Below are positions 1 to 5,763 of a stretch of DNA of 7,844 nucleotides, piece by piece. Where the stretch lies: assembly GCA_022842565.1 (NCBI GenBank), contig JALHPH010000058.1, positions 1-7,844 on the forward strand. Direction: 5' to 3'. The notes below the pieces were generated by a model. The model was given only the letters and a program-made list of their open reading frames with translations. It did no database searches and was not told the DNA's origin. How positions within the stretch are numbered: position 1 is the first letter of the stretch; each line of letters begins with the position of its first letter. Position numbers and translations under genes: made by a program. The DNA comes from Fimbriimonadaceae bacterium (lineage in GTDB: Bacteria > Armatimonadota > Fimbriimonadia > Fimbriimonadales > Fimbriimonadaceae).

Positions 1-1
1 C

Positions 2-61
2 GAGCTGAGCTTTGAAGAATGGGACACACTCTGGGAGCAGGCGAAAGGTGCCTCTGCGTAA
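2..61 (+). CDS. C-terminal fragment of an upstream gene, probably MazG-type nucleotide pyrophosphohydrolase
   Basis: Only the last 19 codons and a TAA stop (59-61) are inside the window; the gene begins to the left. The visible tail contains LSFEEWDTLWEQAK. It resembles the end of MazG proteins, where a 'leEMdaLWeeAK'-type helix closes the second MazG domain. MazG hydrolyses nucleoside triphosphates to monophosphates and pyrophosphate, clearing aberrant nucleotides in the cytosol. The frame is open from the first complete codon and has normal amino-acid composition, so a real coding end is likely. The family name rests on one short helix and could be wrong. Its stop lies 65 bases before the sigma-factor start, which leaves room for a separate promoter. 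Confidence 0.5.
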   Translation, partial: ELSFEEWDTLWEQAKGASA

Positions 62-71
62 CGTATGCCAC

Positions 72-102
72 TGCCGGACGTTTTTCTCACAGAATGTCGG
101 CA
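72..102 (+). promoter_or_regulatory. Imperfect inverted repeat, possible ECF-type promoter before the sigma gene
   Basis: Bases 72-82 (TGCCGGACGTT) pair with 93-102 (AATGTCGGCA) to form about ten base pairs with one bulged G and one G-T wobble, around a 10-base loop. The same bases can be read as an ECF-type promoter: GGAC at 76-79 followed by a T run, then GTC at 96-98 after a 16-base spacer. ECF sigma factors often use a GGAAC-like -35 and a short GTC or TC-containing -10, and often transcribe their own operon. No T tract follows the stem, so a terminator for the upstream gene is less likely. Both readings are inference. Confidence 0.25.
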
Positions 103-126
103 TTTGCGCTTAAAATAAGAGACTTG

Positions 127-738
127 ATGACGACGCCCACTTCAACGCACGGCGCTCTCCACGAAGGCGAATCGGATGACGCCTTGGTTGTCGCGGCGCG
201 TGGTGGGGACTACCAAGCGTTCGAGAAGCTGTTTTTGCGCCACCGAAATGCGGTTTATCGCTATGCCTACCAAATGGTGAGACGGCGCGATGATGCCGAA
301 GATATTGTTCAGGAGGTGTTCGTGCGCGCTTATCAACATATCGACCGCTATCGTGAAGAAGCCCGTTTCACCACTTGGTTACTTCGCATCGCAACCAATT
401 TAACAACCGACCGCATCCGGATGGCCAACCGCCGGCACTCGCTGGAGCAACAAGAAGCAGCGGGCGCGCTCGGCTGGATGACCGCCGACGTAAACGAGAA
501 CCCGGTCGACAACCTGGCGCGCGAAGAGCAGCGTCAAGCCCTCAAACGGGCTCTCTTGGCGCTTCCTGAACACCACCGCAATATGATCGTCTTGCGAGAT
601 ATCGAAGAGCGAGACTATCAAGATATCGCCGCCATGATGAACTGCTCGGTCGGCGGAGCGAAATTGCGGGTCCTGCGTGCGCGCCGTGCACTGCGCGACC
701 GCCTCGCCCCACTCCTCGGAGAGGAAGGCACTCCATGA
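127..738 (+). CDS. ECF-family RNA polymerase sigma factor (RpoE-like)
   Basis: This is a 203-residue group 4 (extracytoplasmic function) sigma factor, which directs RNA polymerase to a small regulon in response to an envelope or surface signal. Region 2 spans about residues 30-98: a DAEDIVQEVF core-binding helix at 56-65, then the FTTWLLRIATN segment at 81-91 and DRIR. Region 4 spans about 138-192, with ALPEHHRNMIVLRDIE followed by a helix-turn-helix (YQDIAAMMNCSVGGAKLRVLRAR). Sigma regions 1 and 3 are absent, as expected for ECF. I start at the ATG at 127, preceded by AAGAGA at good spacing. The frame stays open to an ATG at 19, but that would overlap the upstream coding tail and add a non-conserved leader; an ATG at 94 is another option. 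The stop overlaps the next start as ATGA, so the two proteins are translationally coupled. This is typical of a sigma/anti-sigma pair. The subgroup is not assigned. Confidence 0.93.
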   Translation: MTTPTSTHGALHEGESDDALVVAARGGDYQAFEKLFLRHRNAVYRYAYQMVRRRDDAEDIVQEVFVRAYQHIDRYREEARFTTWLLRIATNLTTDRIRMANRRHSLEQQEAAGALGWMTADVNENPVDNLAREEQRQALKRALLALPEHHRNMIVLRDIEERDYQDIAAMMNCSVGGAKLRVLRARRALRDRLAPLLGEEGTP

Positions 739-1568
739 ATCGAAACAACGATCAAATTTTTGAATACGCTTCAGGTGAACTCGATGGTGTGGCCGCTGAG
801 AGGTTTTTGGCGGGCCTCAGTGCCGCCGAGCGCGCGGAAGCTGAGAAGCTTCGGATAGCCTTCATGGGTCTTCGCGAGCTTCGGGACGATGTGCCCGAGT
901 GTCAGCTGAGTCCAGAGCGACTTCGAGCAGCGCTCGACGCGGATTCGGCCAAGCAAAAGAGACCCTTTTGGGTTTGGAAACCCTGGATGCCCGCCGCCGC
1001 TCTTGGGAGCCTAGTCGGCGTGGCGTTTCTGGTGAATTCTATGCAGCCTCAGCCGGCGAGCGACGTGCCGCCCGGCGTCAGCATCGCGCGCCTTGATGGC
1101 GCGATGGCTGGCAACGGCCCTATTGGTTCAAAGGTGACGCGGCAAGAGAGCATCAATGCCAACCCAGAGACAGTGACTACTGCCCCGGTGCCCACCCTTG
1201 AGGTGCAACCGCCTAAAGAAAAGCCTGCAGCGGCTCCAGTCGAATCGGAAGTGCAAGGTAAGAAGCCGAGTTACCGAAAAGCCAATCGTAAGCGTCCGCA
1301 ACGACGCCCGATGGTGGTCGCCGATGCGCGTCCGGTGCCTACCATCGATGCATCCATCGCGAAAGCATCGGGAATGGAAGCCATGGACCGAAACGCGGCC
1401 CTCAGCGGCAGCGGTGCTCCAGCCATGATGCCAGGGGGAATGGAAGCGGTGCCTGACCCAACGAGCACGCAGCCGGTGACCATTGTCCGTGTGGATGAGC
1501 AATCCGGCGAGGCCGTTCAGCAAGCTGTTGAAGTGAAGAAATCAAACGATGTGGTTATCGGTAGCTAG
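735..1568 (+). CDS. Single-pass membrane protein, probable anti-sigma factor for the upstream ECF sigma
   Basis: The protein has 277 residues. An acidic, helical cytoplasmic N-terminus (about 1-75) starts with NDQIFEYASGELDG. This resembles the first helix of anti-sigma domains, where a 'yldGELd' pattern is common. One transmembrane segment follows at about 84-101, flanked by KRPFWVWKPW. The remaining ~175 residues would lie outside the membrane and are rich in Pro, Ala and Val, with a strongly basic patch at 176-192 and Gly/Met-rich stretches at 224-237. There is no HxxxCxxC zinc motif; only one Cys (56) lies in the cytoplasmic part, so this is not a ZAS-type anti-sigma. The call rests mainly on position (ATGA overlap with the sigma gene), topology and the N-terminal helix. 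The likely role is to hold the sigma factor inactive at the membrane until a signal reaches the outer part. The end overlaps the next gene by 20 bases. Confidence 0.75.
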   Translation: MNRNNDQIFEYASGELDGVAAERFLAGLSAAERAEAEKLRIAFMGLRELRDDVPECQLSPERLRAALDADSAKQKRPFWVWKPWMPAAALGSLVGVAFLVNSMQPQPASDVPPGVSIARLDGAMAGNGPIGSKVTRQESINANPETVTTAPVPTLEVQPPKEKPAAAPVESEVQGKKPSYRKANRKRPQRRPMVVADARPVPTIDASIAKASGMEAMDRNAALSGSGAPAMMPGGMEAVPDPTSTQPVTIVRVDEQSGEAVQQAVEVKKSNDVVIGS

Positions 1569-2586
1569 CGCGTTGGTCTTGTTGCAGGGGCAGGCGGCGC
1601 TTCAGATGCGCGGCCCACTGGAGAGCGTCTCCGGCAGCCTCCTTCGCGTATCGTCGCGAGGGAAGTCGGCCAGTATGGCGGTGCTCATCGACACCCGCGG
1701 CCTGTTCCTCACCTCGACGGGCGTCGCGTCAATGCCGAGCTTGACGGGGACTTTGCATGACGGGACCACGGTCACTCTGCGGGTCCGTTCGGTGGACGAG
1801 GTCTCGCAACTCGCTGTTCTTGAGGTGGCGGGCTGGGAGCAGGTGATGGAGCGCGTGCGCGGTCTGCAGCCCGCGACCCTTGCTCAAACCCTCACCGGCA
1901 CGGAGAAGATCTTTGCGGTAACCCCGCAAGGCACCAACCTTGGCGATCTTGCCGCGACCCAGCGCCCGGGCATTCTGCGCAATTCGCAGCGATTCGTCCC
2001 GCTGAGCGAAATCCGGTTCGAGTCCAACCTGATTCAGTTCACGGGTGGTGTCGTGTTTACATCCGACGGCCGACTGGTCGGCATCATCAACGCGACACTG
2101 GCCCCCCTCCCTAGCGCGAACACGACGCGCGGGAATTCGCTCTTGAAAGAATACGGGCCAAAGCCGCTCGTGATCGGTTATTGCCTCGATCAGCGTGTCT
2201 TAAGCAGGGTGGTGACCGGCTTCAGAAGCCCGGACCAAACTCCGAAGCACCCCACGTTTGGGCTCTTCTATCGCAATTCCAATCGGGGCGTCGTGGTGGA
2301 TCGCGTGGATGCCCAGTCACCGGCCGCCCGCGCGGGCCTGCGGGCGAATGACCTCTTGCTCACCATCGATGACGCGCCCATCCGCGATTCATTCTGGCTG
2401 GCGGCGCAGCTTTTCGGAAGCGATATTGGCGTGGTCCGGCAGTTTAAGGTCGTTCGCGGTTCTAGCACGATGCTGATCGCCGTGACTCCGATCGCGATGA
2501 CACGGCCCCAAGAAGGGCGGCAACCGCACCTAGGCAAGGCGCAGGTCTTGCACGATCCACTTGGCGCGGCTGACTCCGCGAAATGA
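1549..2586 (+). CDS. Secreted HtrA/DegP-like protein with PDZ domain, predicted catalytically inactive
   Basis: The protein has 345 residues. A short hydrophobic N-terminus (about 3-17) suggests export, though it lacks basic residues. Residues ~25-185 follow the HtrA trypsin fold: GLFLTSTGVA (51-60) matches 'GyilTNnHVv', QLAVLEV (87-93) matches 'DLAVLkV', and FTGGVVFTSDGRLVGI (164-179) matches 'NSGGPLvn.dGrviGI'. At the triad positions His is replaced by Gly58, Asp by Gln87 and Ser by Thr165, so proteolysis is unlikely. A PDZ domain covers about 246-316, with the carboxylate-loop-like GVVVDRVDAQSPAARAGLRANDLLLTIDD. The gene starts inside the anti-sigma gene (20-base overlap), so it belongs to the same operon. 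HtrA proteases accompany envelope-stress sigma loci in other bacteria (for example mucD with algU). Here the fold may serve as a peptide-binding sensor or chaperone. The last ~19 codons lie antisense to the recJ end. The domain call is secure and the inactivity is inferred from motif alignment by eye. Confidence 0.82.
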   Translation: MWLSVASALVLLQGQAALQMRGPLESVSGSLLRVSSRGKSASMAVLIDTRGLFLTSTGVASMPSLTGTLHDGTTVTLRVRSVDEVSQLAVLEVAGWEQVMERVRGLQPATLAQTLTGTEKIFAVTPQGTNLGDLAATQRPGILRNSQRFVPLSEIRFESNLIQFTGGVVFTSDGRLVGIINATLAPLPSANTTRGNSLLKEYGPKPLVIGYCLDQRVLSRVVTGFRSPDQTPKHPTFGLFYRNSNRGVVVDRVDAQSPAARAGLRANDLLLTIDDAPIRDSFWLAAQLFGSDIGVVRQFKVVRGSSTMLIAVTPIAMTRPQEGRQPHLGKAQVLHDPLGAADSAK

Positions 2587-4272
2587 GTCTTCGCTGAGCT
2601 GGAACACCACGTCCAGCTTGGTTCCGGGCTTTAGCCCTTCGACCCGTCGTGCCAGCGAGAATGTGACCGCGTCGGCGGTGTGACCATCGGCAGATTCAAG
2701 CGTCATTTGCATGACATCTGGGTTCTTTGTGGGTCGCAGGGCTACTAGGCGCGCACCCTTAGTGAGGAACAGCGGTTCGCGGTTCGCCTGACCAAATGGT
2801 TGGAAAAGTCGCAAGGCAGTGGCAGCGTCGAGCGTGGTCTCCAAACCCGCGACTTCAGCATCAATCACCCGGGTTGGCAGCATCATTTCGGGATGAATGT
2901 GTTCGCGCGCGTCGGCCAAAAGTGCCTTCTGCAAGTCTAGTATCCGCTCGGGCGAGACGCTGAATCCTGCGGCTTGCTCGTGGCCGCCGTGGGTCAGCAG
3001 GATGTCATGAACTCGGTTAAGTGCGTCGGCTAAATGGTAGCCGGGGATGCTCCTGGCGGAGCCCTTGGCTATGTCGGCACCGACTCCCATCAGGAAAACC
3101 GGCCGATGGTACTGCTCAGCGAGCCGCCCGGCGACGATGCCGATAAGGCCAGGGTGCCACTGGCCAGCCAGCACCAGCGCATACTCGTCCTCTTGGCCCA
3201 AGTGCTTCACAGCCTCCAGCGCGGCCTCCAGCATGGCGTCTTGGTCGCTACGGCGCTGGGTGTTGTGGCTTTCCAGGACTTGCGCTAGTTCATTGGCTTC
3301 GGCTTCGTCTTTCGAAAGGAGAAGCTCCAGCGACAGGGCAGCATCGTCCATGCGTCCGGCTGCGTTCAGGCGCGGCCCAAGCTGAAATCCTACGTGGCGC
3401 GCGGTCAGTTGGCCCGCGAGAAGCGGCTTTTGCGCAAAAGCCTTCGCAATCAGCGCGCGGATTCCGTGCTTTTGGGAATTCTGAATGGCCGCCAAGCCGT
3501 GCGCCACGATAATACGGTTCTCATCCACAAGCGGCATCACGTCGGCGACGGTGCCCAGCGTCACGAGGTCGAGGAATGCTCGGTAGTACCGGTCCAGCGG
3601 CATTTCGAGCGCCCGCGTGATGCCTGCGCAGAACTTGAACGCCACTCCGACCCCGGCCAGATCAGAAAACGGATAGTGCGAGTCGTGCCGCTGCGGGTTG
3701 ATGACGGCATGCGCCTGGGGAAGCTCCGCTCCGACTTCGTGGTGATCGGTAATCACCACCCGCATCCCGGCCTCGCGGGCGAGTGCCACCGATTCATGCG
3801 CCGAGATACCGCAGTCGCAGGTTAGGAAGAGCTTGGCGCCCTTTTCTTTCGCTTGCGAAATCGCATTGCGGTGGATCCCGTAGCCGTCCTTGATGCGGTG
3901 CGGTACGAAGACTTCGACCTGAGCCCCAATGCTGCGTAAGAACCGAGTCAGCAGCGCCGCCGAGGTCACGCCATCGACGTCGTAGTCGCCGTGAATAAAT
4001 ATCGTGTCGCCACGTTCGCGCGCGCCAAGGATTTCGCTCAGGCCAGCCTCAAAATCGGGCAGGAGTTCAGGCGGGTGGAGCCTATTGAGATCGGGGCGCA
4101 TGAAGGCGTCCATTTTCTCGCGAGAGTCGATGCCGCGGGCTAGCATCATGCGGACGATCAGCGGCGGAAGTCCCCATTCGTCCGAGAGTTCGGCCAAAGG
4201 GGCTGCGGGCTCGGGGGATATCACCCACCGAGCCCCAGTCAGGGAGAGTTGTTCGGCGTTAGACGCGCTCAA
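2530..4272 (-). CDS. recJ: Single-stranded-DNA-specific 5'-3' exonuclease RecJ
   Basis: RecJ degrades single-stranded DNA 5' to 3' in recombinational and mismatch repair. From a TTG at 4272 the protein is 580 residues, within the family's usual range. DHH-domain motifs are intact: HGDYDVDGV (94-102), TCDCG (151-155), the signature DHH (176-178) and GTVADV (240-245), which together supply the Mn/Mg ligands. LGPRLNAAGR (298-307), WHPGLIGIVAGR (372-383) and the DHHA1 motif GGHEQAAGF (429-437) follow, then a C-terminal OB-like region ending FRGVSRAKWIVQD. No ATG lies near the expected start. The frame is open to a TTG at 4311, and a GTG at 4224 would drop a conserved Trp (residue 16). The likely starts lie inside the end of nusG, which implies coupled translation; no good ribosome binding site is visible. 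The 3' end overlaps the convergent PDZ gene by 57 bases. Confidence 0.95.
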   Translation of the reverse strand: MSASNAEQLSLTGARWVISPEPAAPLAELSDEWGLPPLIVRMMLARGIDSREKMDAFMRPDLNRLHPPELLPDFEAGLSEILGARERGDTIFIHGDYDVDGVTSAALLTRFLRSIGAQVEVFVPHRIKDGYGIHRNAISQAKEKGAKLFLTCDCGISAHESVALAREAGMRVVITDHHEVGAELPQAHAVINPQRHDSHYPFSDLAGVGVAFKFCAGITRALEMPLDRYYRAFLDLVTLGTVADVMPLVDENRIIVAHGLAAIQNSQKHGIRALIAKAFAQKPLLAGQLTARHVGFQLGPRLNAAGRMDDAALSLELLLSKDEAEANELAQVLESHNTQRRSDQDAMLEAALEAVKHLGQEDEYALVLAGQWHPGLIGIVAGRLAEQYHRPVFLMGVGADIAKGSARSIPGYHLADALNRVHDILLTHGGHEQAAGFSVSPERILDLQKALLADAREHIHPEMMLPTRVIDAEVAGLETTLDAATALRLFQPFGQANREPLFLTKGARLVALRPTKNPDVMQMTLESADGHTADAVTFSLARRVEGLKPGTKLDVVFQLSEDSFRGVSRAKWIVQDLRLA

Positions 4273-4786
4273 CTTGGTTGAAGTCGAGTTCGACCGGGGT
4301 CTCGCGACCAAAGATGTTGATGAGCACCTTCAGCTTCTCTCGCTCAGCGTTCACTTCCTCAATCTTTCCGGTGTAATCGATGAACGGACCCTCGATGACG
4401 CGGATGATGTCGGCCTTGTTATAGGCGACCTTCGGCGCTTCGTGGCTCTCTTCCAGCTTGCGAAGGATTCGTTGCACCTCCGAGTCTTCCAGCGGGATCG
4501 GGCGGTTGCCGCTTTGAACAAAACCAGTTACGCCGCTCGTCGATTTCACCAACTTAAAGGTGTCATCTGTCAGGTTCATCTGAACCAGGATGTAGCCAGG
4601 GAAGACTTTTTTATCGACGAGGACTCGCTTGCCCGATCGCGTGGCTTGCTCGCGCTCGGTTGGGATGAGGATGTCGAAGAGGTCATAGTTCCACACGCCC
4701 TCGATTTGCGAGCGTCGTGTAAGAAGTTCTTTTACTTTATTTTCATGGCCGGCAATTGTATGCACGGCGTACCAAGCTCTTGCCAT
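4259..4786 (-). CDS. nusG: Transcription termination/antitermination factor NusG
   Basis: NusG (175 residues, typical length) binds the RNA polymerase clamp, adjusts pausing, and links polymerase to Rho or the ribosome. The N-terminal NGN domain begins WYAVHTIAGHENKVKELL (residues 5-22) and includes the family signature VFPGYILVQM near 61-70, followed by VKSTSGVTGFV. The C-terminal KOW domain occupies about 120-175 with IRVIEGPFIDYTGKIEEVN and IFGRETPVELDFNQVE, ending as most NusG proteins do. It starts 9 bases after the secE stop. The best ribosome binding site, AAGGAG (4800-4805, minus strand), lies in the last secE codons about 13 bases from the ATG, slightly far. Downstream one would expect rplK and rplA, but recJ is there instead and overlaps the nusG end. 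Confidence 0.97.
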   Translation of the reverse strand: MARAWYAVHTIAGHENKVKELLTRRSQIEGVWNYDLFDILIPTEREQATRSGKRVLVDKKVFPGYILVQMNLTDDTFKLVKSTSGVTGFVQSGNRPIPLEDSEVQRILRKLEESHEAPKVAYNKADIIRVIEGPFIDYTGKIEEVNAEREKLKVLINIFGRETPVELDFNQVERV

Positions 4787-4795
4787 TCGCTGGAA

Positions 4796-5074
4796 TTAGC
4801 TCCTTCCGATCAACAGATCGATGATGAATCCGAAAATGAACCCCAATCCGTAGAGGATCACCACAACGCCAAAGCACACGGCGAGGACCACAAAGGAAAG
4901 CCGAATGGTTTCCTGTCGGGATGGCCAAATCACCAGCTTCAGCTCGCGACGCACGTCGCGGAGGAAACCGCGAATGCCTCGCTTTTTGATATCGGGGAGC
5001 GGGACGTCTGACCGCCCGCCCTGGCCACCAGGGGCAGGGGACGGAGAACTGGTCTTCTTACTCATAGCCTTCAT
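4796..5074 (-). CDS. secE: Preprotein translocase subunit SecE
   Basis: SecE is the small essential clamp subunit of the SecYEG channel in the cytoplasmic membrane. The protein has 92 residues: a low-complexity Ser/Pro/Gly tail (1-28), an amphipathic helix with the family motif in the form ELKLVIWPSRQET (44-56; usual 'ElkKVtWPsrqE'), and one long hydrophobic segment at about 58-87. This is the single-TM form found in most bacteria. The ATG at 5074 has no clear Shine-Dalgarno; an in-frame ATG at 5065 is preceded by AAGG but too closely, so the exact start is uncertain. It sits directly before nusG, the near-universal arrangement, but the tRNA-Trp and rpmG often found upstream are absent and greA is there instead. 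Confidence 0.95.
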   Translation of the reverse strand: MKAMSKKTSSPSPAPGGQGGRSDVPLPDIKKRGIRGFLRDVRRELKLVIWPSRQETIRLSFVVLAVCFGVVVILYGLGFIFGFIIDLLIGRS

Positions 5075-5089
5075 CGTGGTCTACCATGA

Positions 5090-5115
5090 GGCGCGTCTGG
5101 TTAAGGGGTCGCGCC
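5090..5115 (-). promoter_or_regulatory. GC-rich hairpin in the secE leader
   Basis: Bases 5090-5095 (GGCGCG) and 5110-5115 (CGCGCC) form a perfect 6-base-pair GC stem with a 14-base loop. It falls between the predicted secE transcription start (about 5124) and the secE start codon, so it would fold in the leader mRNA. It shares bases 5113-5115 with one arm of the larger inverted repeat at 5113-5148, so in transcripts reading through from greA the two structures would compete. No U tract follows, so it does not look like a terminator. Its role is unknown. Confidence 0.4.
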
Positions 5116-5148
5116 AGAGGGGATACCTACAGTATACCAACCTCTGGC
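5113..5148. repeat. Perfect 8-base inverted repeat around the secE -10 region
   Basis: GCCAGAGG at 5113-5120 is exactly inverted as CCTCTGGC at 5141-5148, separated by 20 bases. The centre holds the palindrome GTATAC (5132-5137) and the extended -10 of secE. The spacing of the arms (about 28 bases centre to centre) and their placement on both sides of the -10 would suit an operator. As RNA it would be a stem with a 20-base loop just after the greA stop and without a U tract, so it is not a normal intrinsic terminator. Confidence 0.5.
5131..5139 (-). promoter_or_regulatory. secE: Extended -10 promoter element for secE-nusG-recJ
   Basis: On the minus strand the sequence reads TGG-TATACT, a TGn extended -10 with a hexamer one base from TATAAT. 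No convincing -35 is present 16-18 bases upstream (ATGCGC), which is acceptable for extended -10 promoters. The predicted start near 5124 gives a leader of about 50 bases. The element lies in the 84-base gap between greA and secE. Confidence 0.5.
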
Positions 5149-5158
5149 ACTTCGCGCA

Positions 5159-5665
5159 TTACTTACTGATCGAAACCACTTCGTAGCTGATTCGGCCGGC
5201 CGGGGCTTCGAAGGTCACCGTCTCGCCAGCTCTTGAGCCGTAGAGGGCCAGGCCCATGGGGCTCTCGGAGCTCACCCAATCCTGATCCGGGTCGGCTTCA
5301 ATGCTAGAAACCAGGCGAACCTCAAATTCGGTCTTGCGATCTGGGTCTCGGACGACGACAGTGTTGCCGACATTCACAAAATCGGTGCCCAGGTCCTCCA
5401 TCGAGATCATTTGCGCCGCGGAGAACAGCGTTTTGAGCTCATTGATGCGCGCCTCGATGATGGCTTGCTCAAATTTGATTTCGTCCAGCTCGTTATTATC
5501 TTCGCTGAATTCTCCGTGCTCTTTCGATTCGCGGATGCGATCTGCAATCTCGGCGCGCTTGACGTGCGTCAGGTGAGAGAGCTCCTTCGTGAGACGCTCG
5601 AAACCATCCGGAGTCAAAAGTGTTCCGGTTGGGGTACCTAATCCTAGTTCTTCAATTTCAGCCAT
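5159..5665 (-). CDS. greA: Transcription elongation factor GreA
   Basis: GreA enters the RNA polymerase secondary channel and stimulates cleavage of backtracked RNA. The protein has 168 residues, slightly longer than the usual ~158 because of a 16-residue N-terminal extension before LTPDGFERL. The N-terminal coiled coil (about 18-87) carries the tip segment GEFSEDNNELDEIKFEQ (51-67). The two acidic tip residues, Asp41 and Glu44 in E. coli GreA, correspond to Glu52 and Glu55 here, so acidity is kept but the first is swapped. The C-terminal FKBP-like domain (about 95-168) has VGNTVVV, EADPDQDWVSSESPMGLALYG and ends with YEVVSI. No Shine-Dalgarno precedes the ATG at 5665; a TTG at 5617 would give a 152-residue protein lacking the extension. 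It is the first gene of the minus-strand block. Confidence 0.95.
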   Translation of the reverse strand: MAEIEELGLGTPTGTLLTPDGFERLTKELSHLTHVKRAEIADRIRESKEHGEFSEDNNELDEIKFEQAIIEARINELKTLFSAAQMISMEDLGTDFVNVGNTVVVRDPDRKTEFEVRLVSSIEADPDQDWVSSESPMGLALYGSRAGETVTFEAPAGRISYEVVSISK

Positions 5666-5706
5666 AGTGGGAATGTGCGGAGCGTGCCGGCTTTTTGTAG
5701 ACGCGT

Positions 5707-5712
5707 ATTATA
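5707..5712 (-). promoter_or_regulatory. greA: -10 element (TATAAT) for greA
   Basis: The minus strand carries an exact TATAAT in the divergent gap upstream of greA. The predicted transcription start near 5700 would leave a leader of about 35 bases. No good -35 match is seen at 15-18 bases upstream (AACTGA at 17), so this is supported by the -10 and position only. I see no comparable promoter for the divergent plus-strand gene in this gap. Confidence 0.5.
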
Positions 5713-5763
5713 GCGTTCCTGCACCTGAATCAGTTTCGTGTTAGACGTATGAATGGAATCAAA

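Noticed and set aside
19..126. N-terminal extension of the sigma factor from the ATG at 19
   Set aside because: It overlaps the reading frame of the upstream gene's tail, has no sigma-like sequence, and the ATG at 127 has a ribosome binding site.
1128..1523. Minus-strand open frame of 131 codons opposite the anti-sigma gene
   Set aside because: His/Arg-rich translation typical of an antisense shadow of a Pro/Ala/Met-rich gene; no start signals.
3394..3825. Plus-strand open frame of 143 codons opposite recJ
   Set aside because: Complement of the conserved DHH region; composition is that of a shadow frame.
4004..5011. Long plus-strand open frame of 335 codons
   Set aside because: It lies antisense to recJ, nusG and secE, all firmly recognised, and its translation shows no domain.
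5113..5148. Intrinsic terminator after greA
   Set aside because: The stem has a 20-base loop and no following U tract on the minus strand.
5075..5158. tRNA-Trp before secE, as in many bacteria
   Set aside because: No T-loop GGTTCGA sequence, no acceptor stem and too little space on either strand.
5706..5711. TATTAT as a plus-strand -10 for the unknown envelope gene
   Set aside because: It is the complement of the better minus-strand TATAAT and has no -35 at proper spacing.
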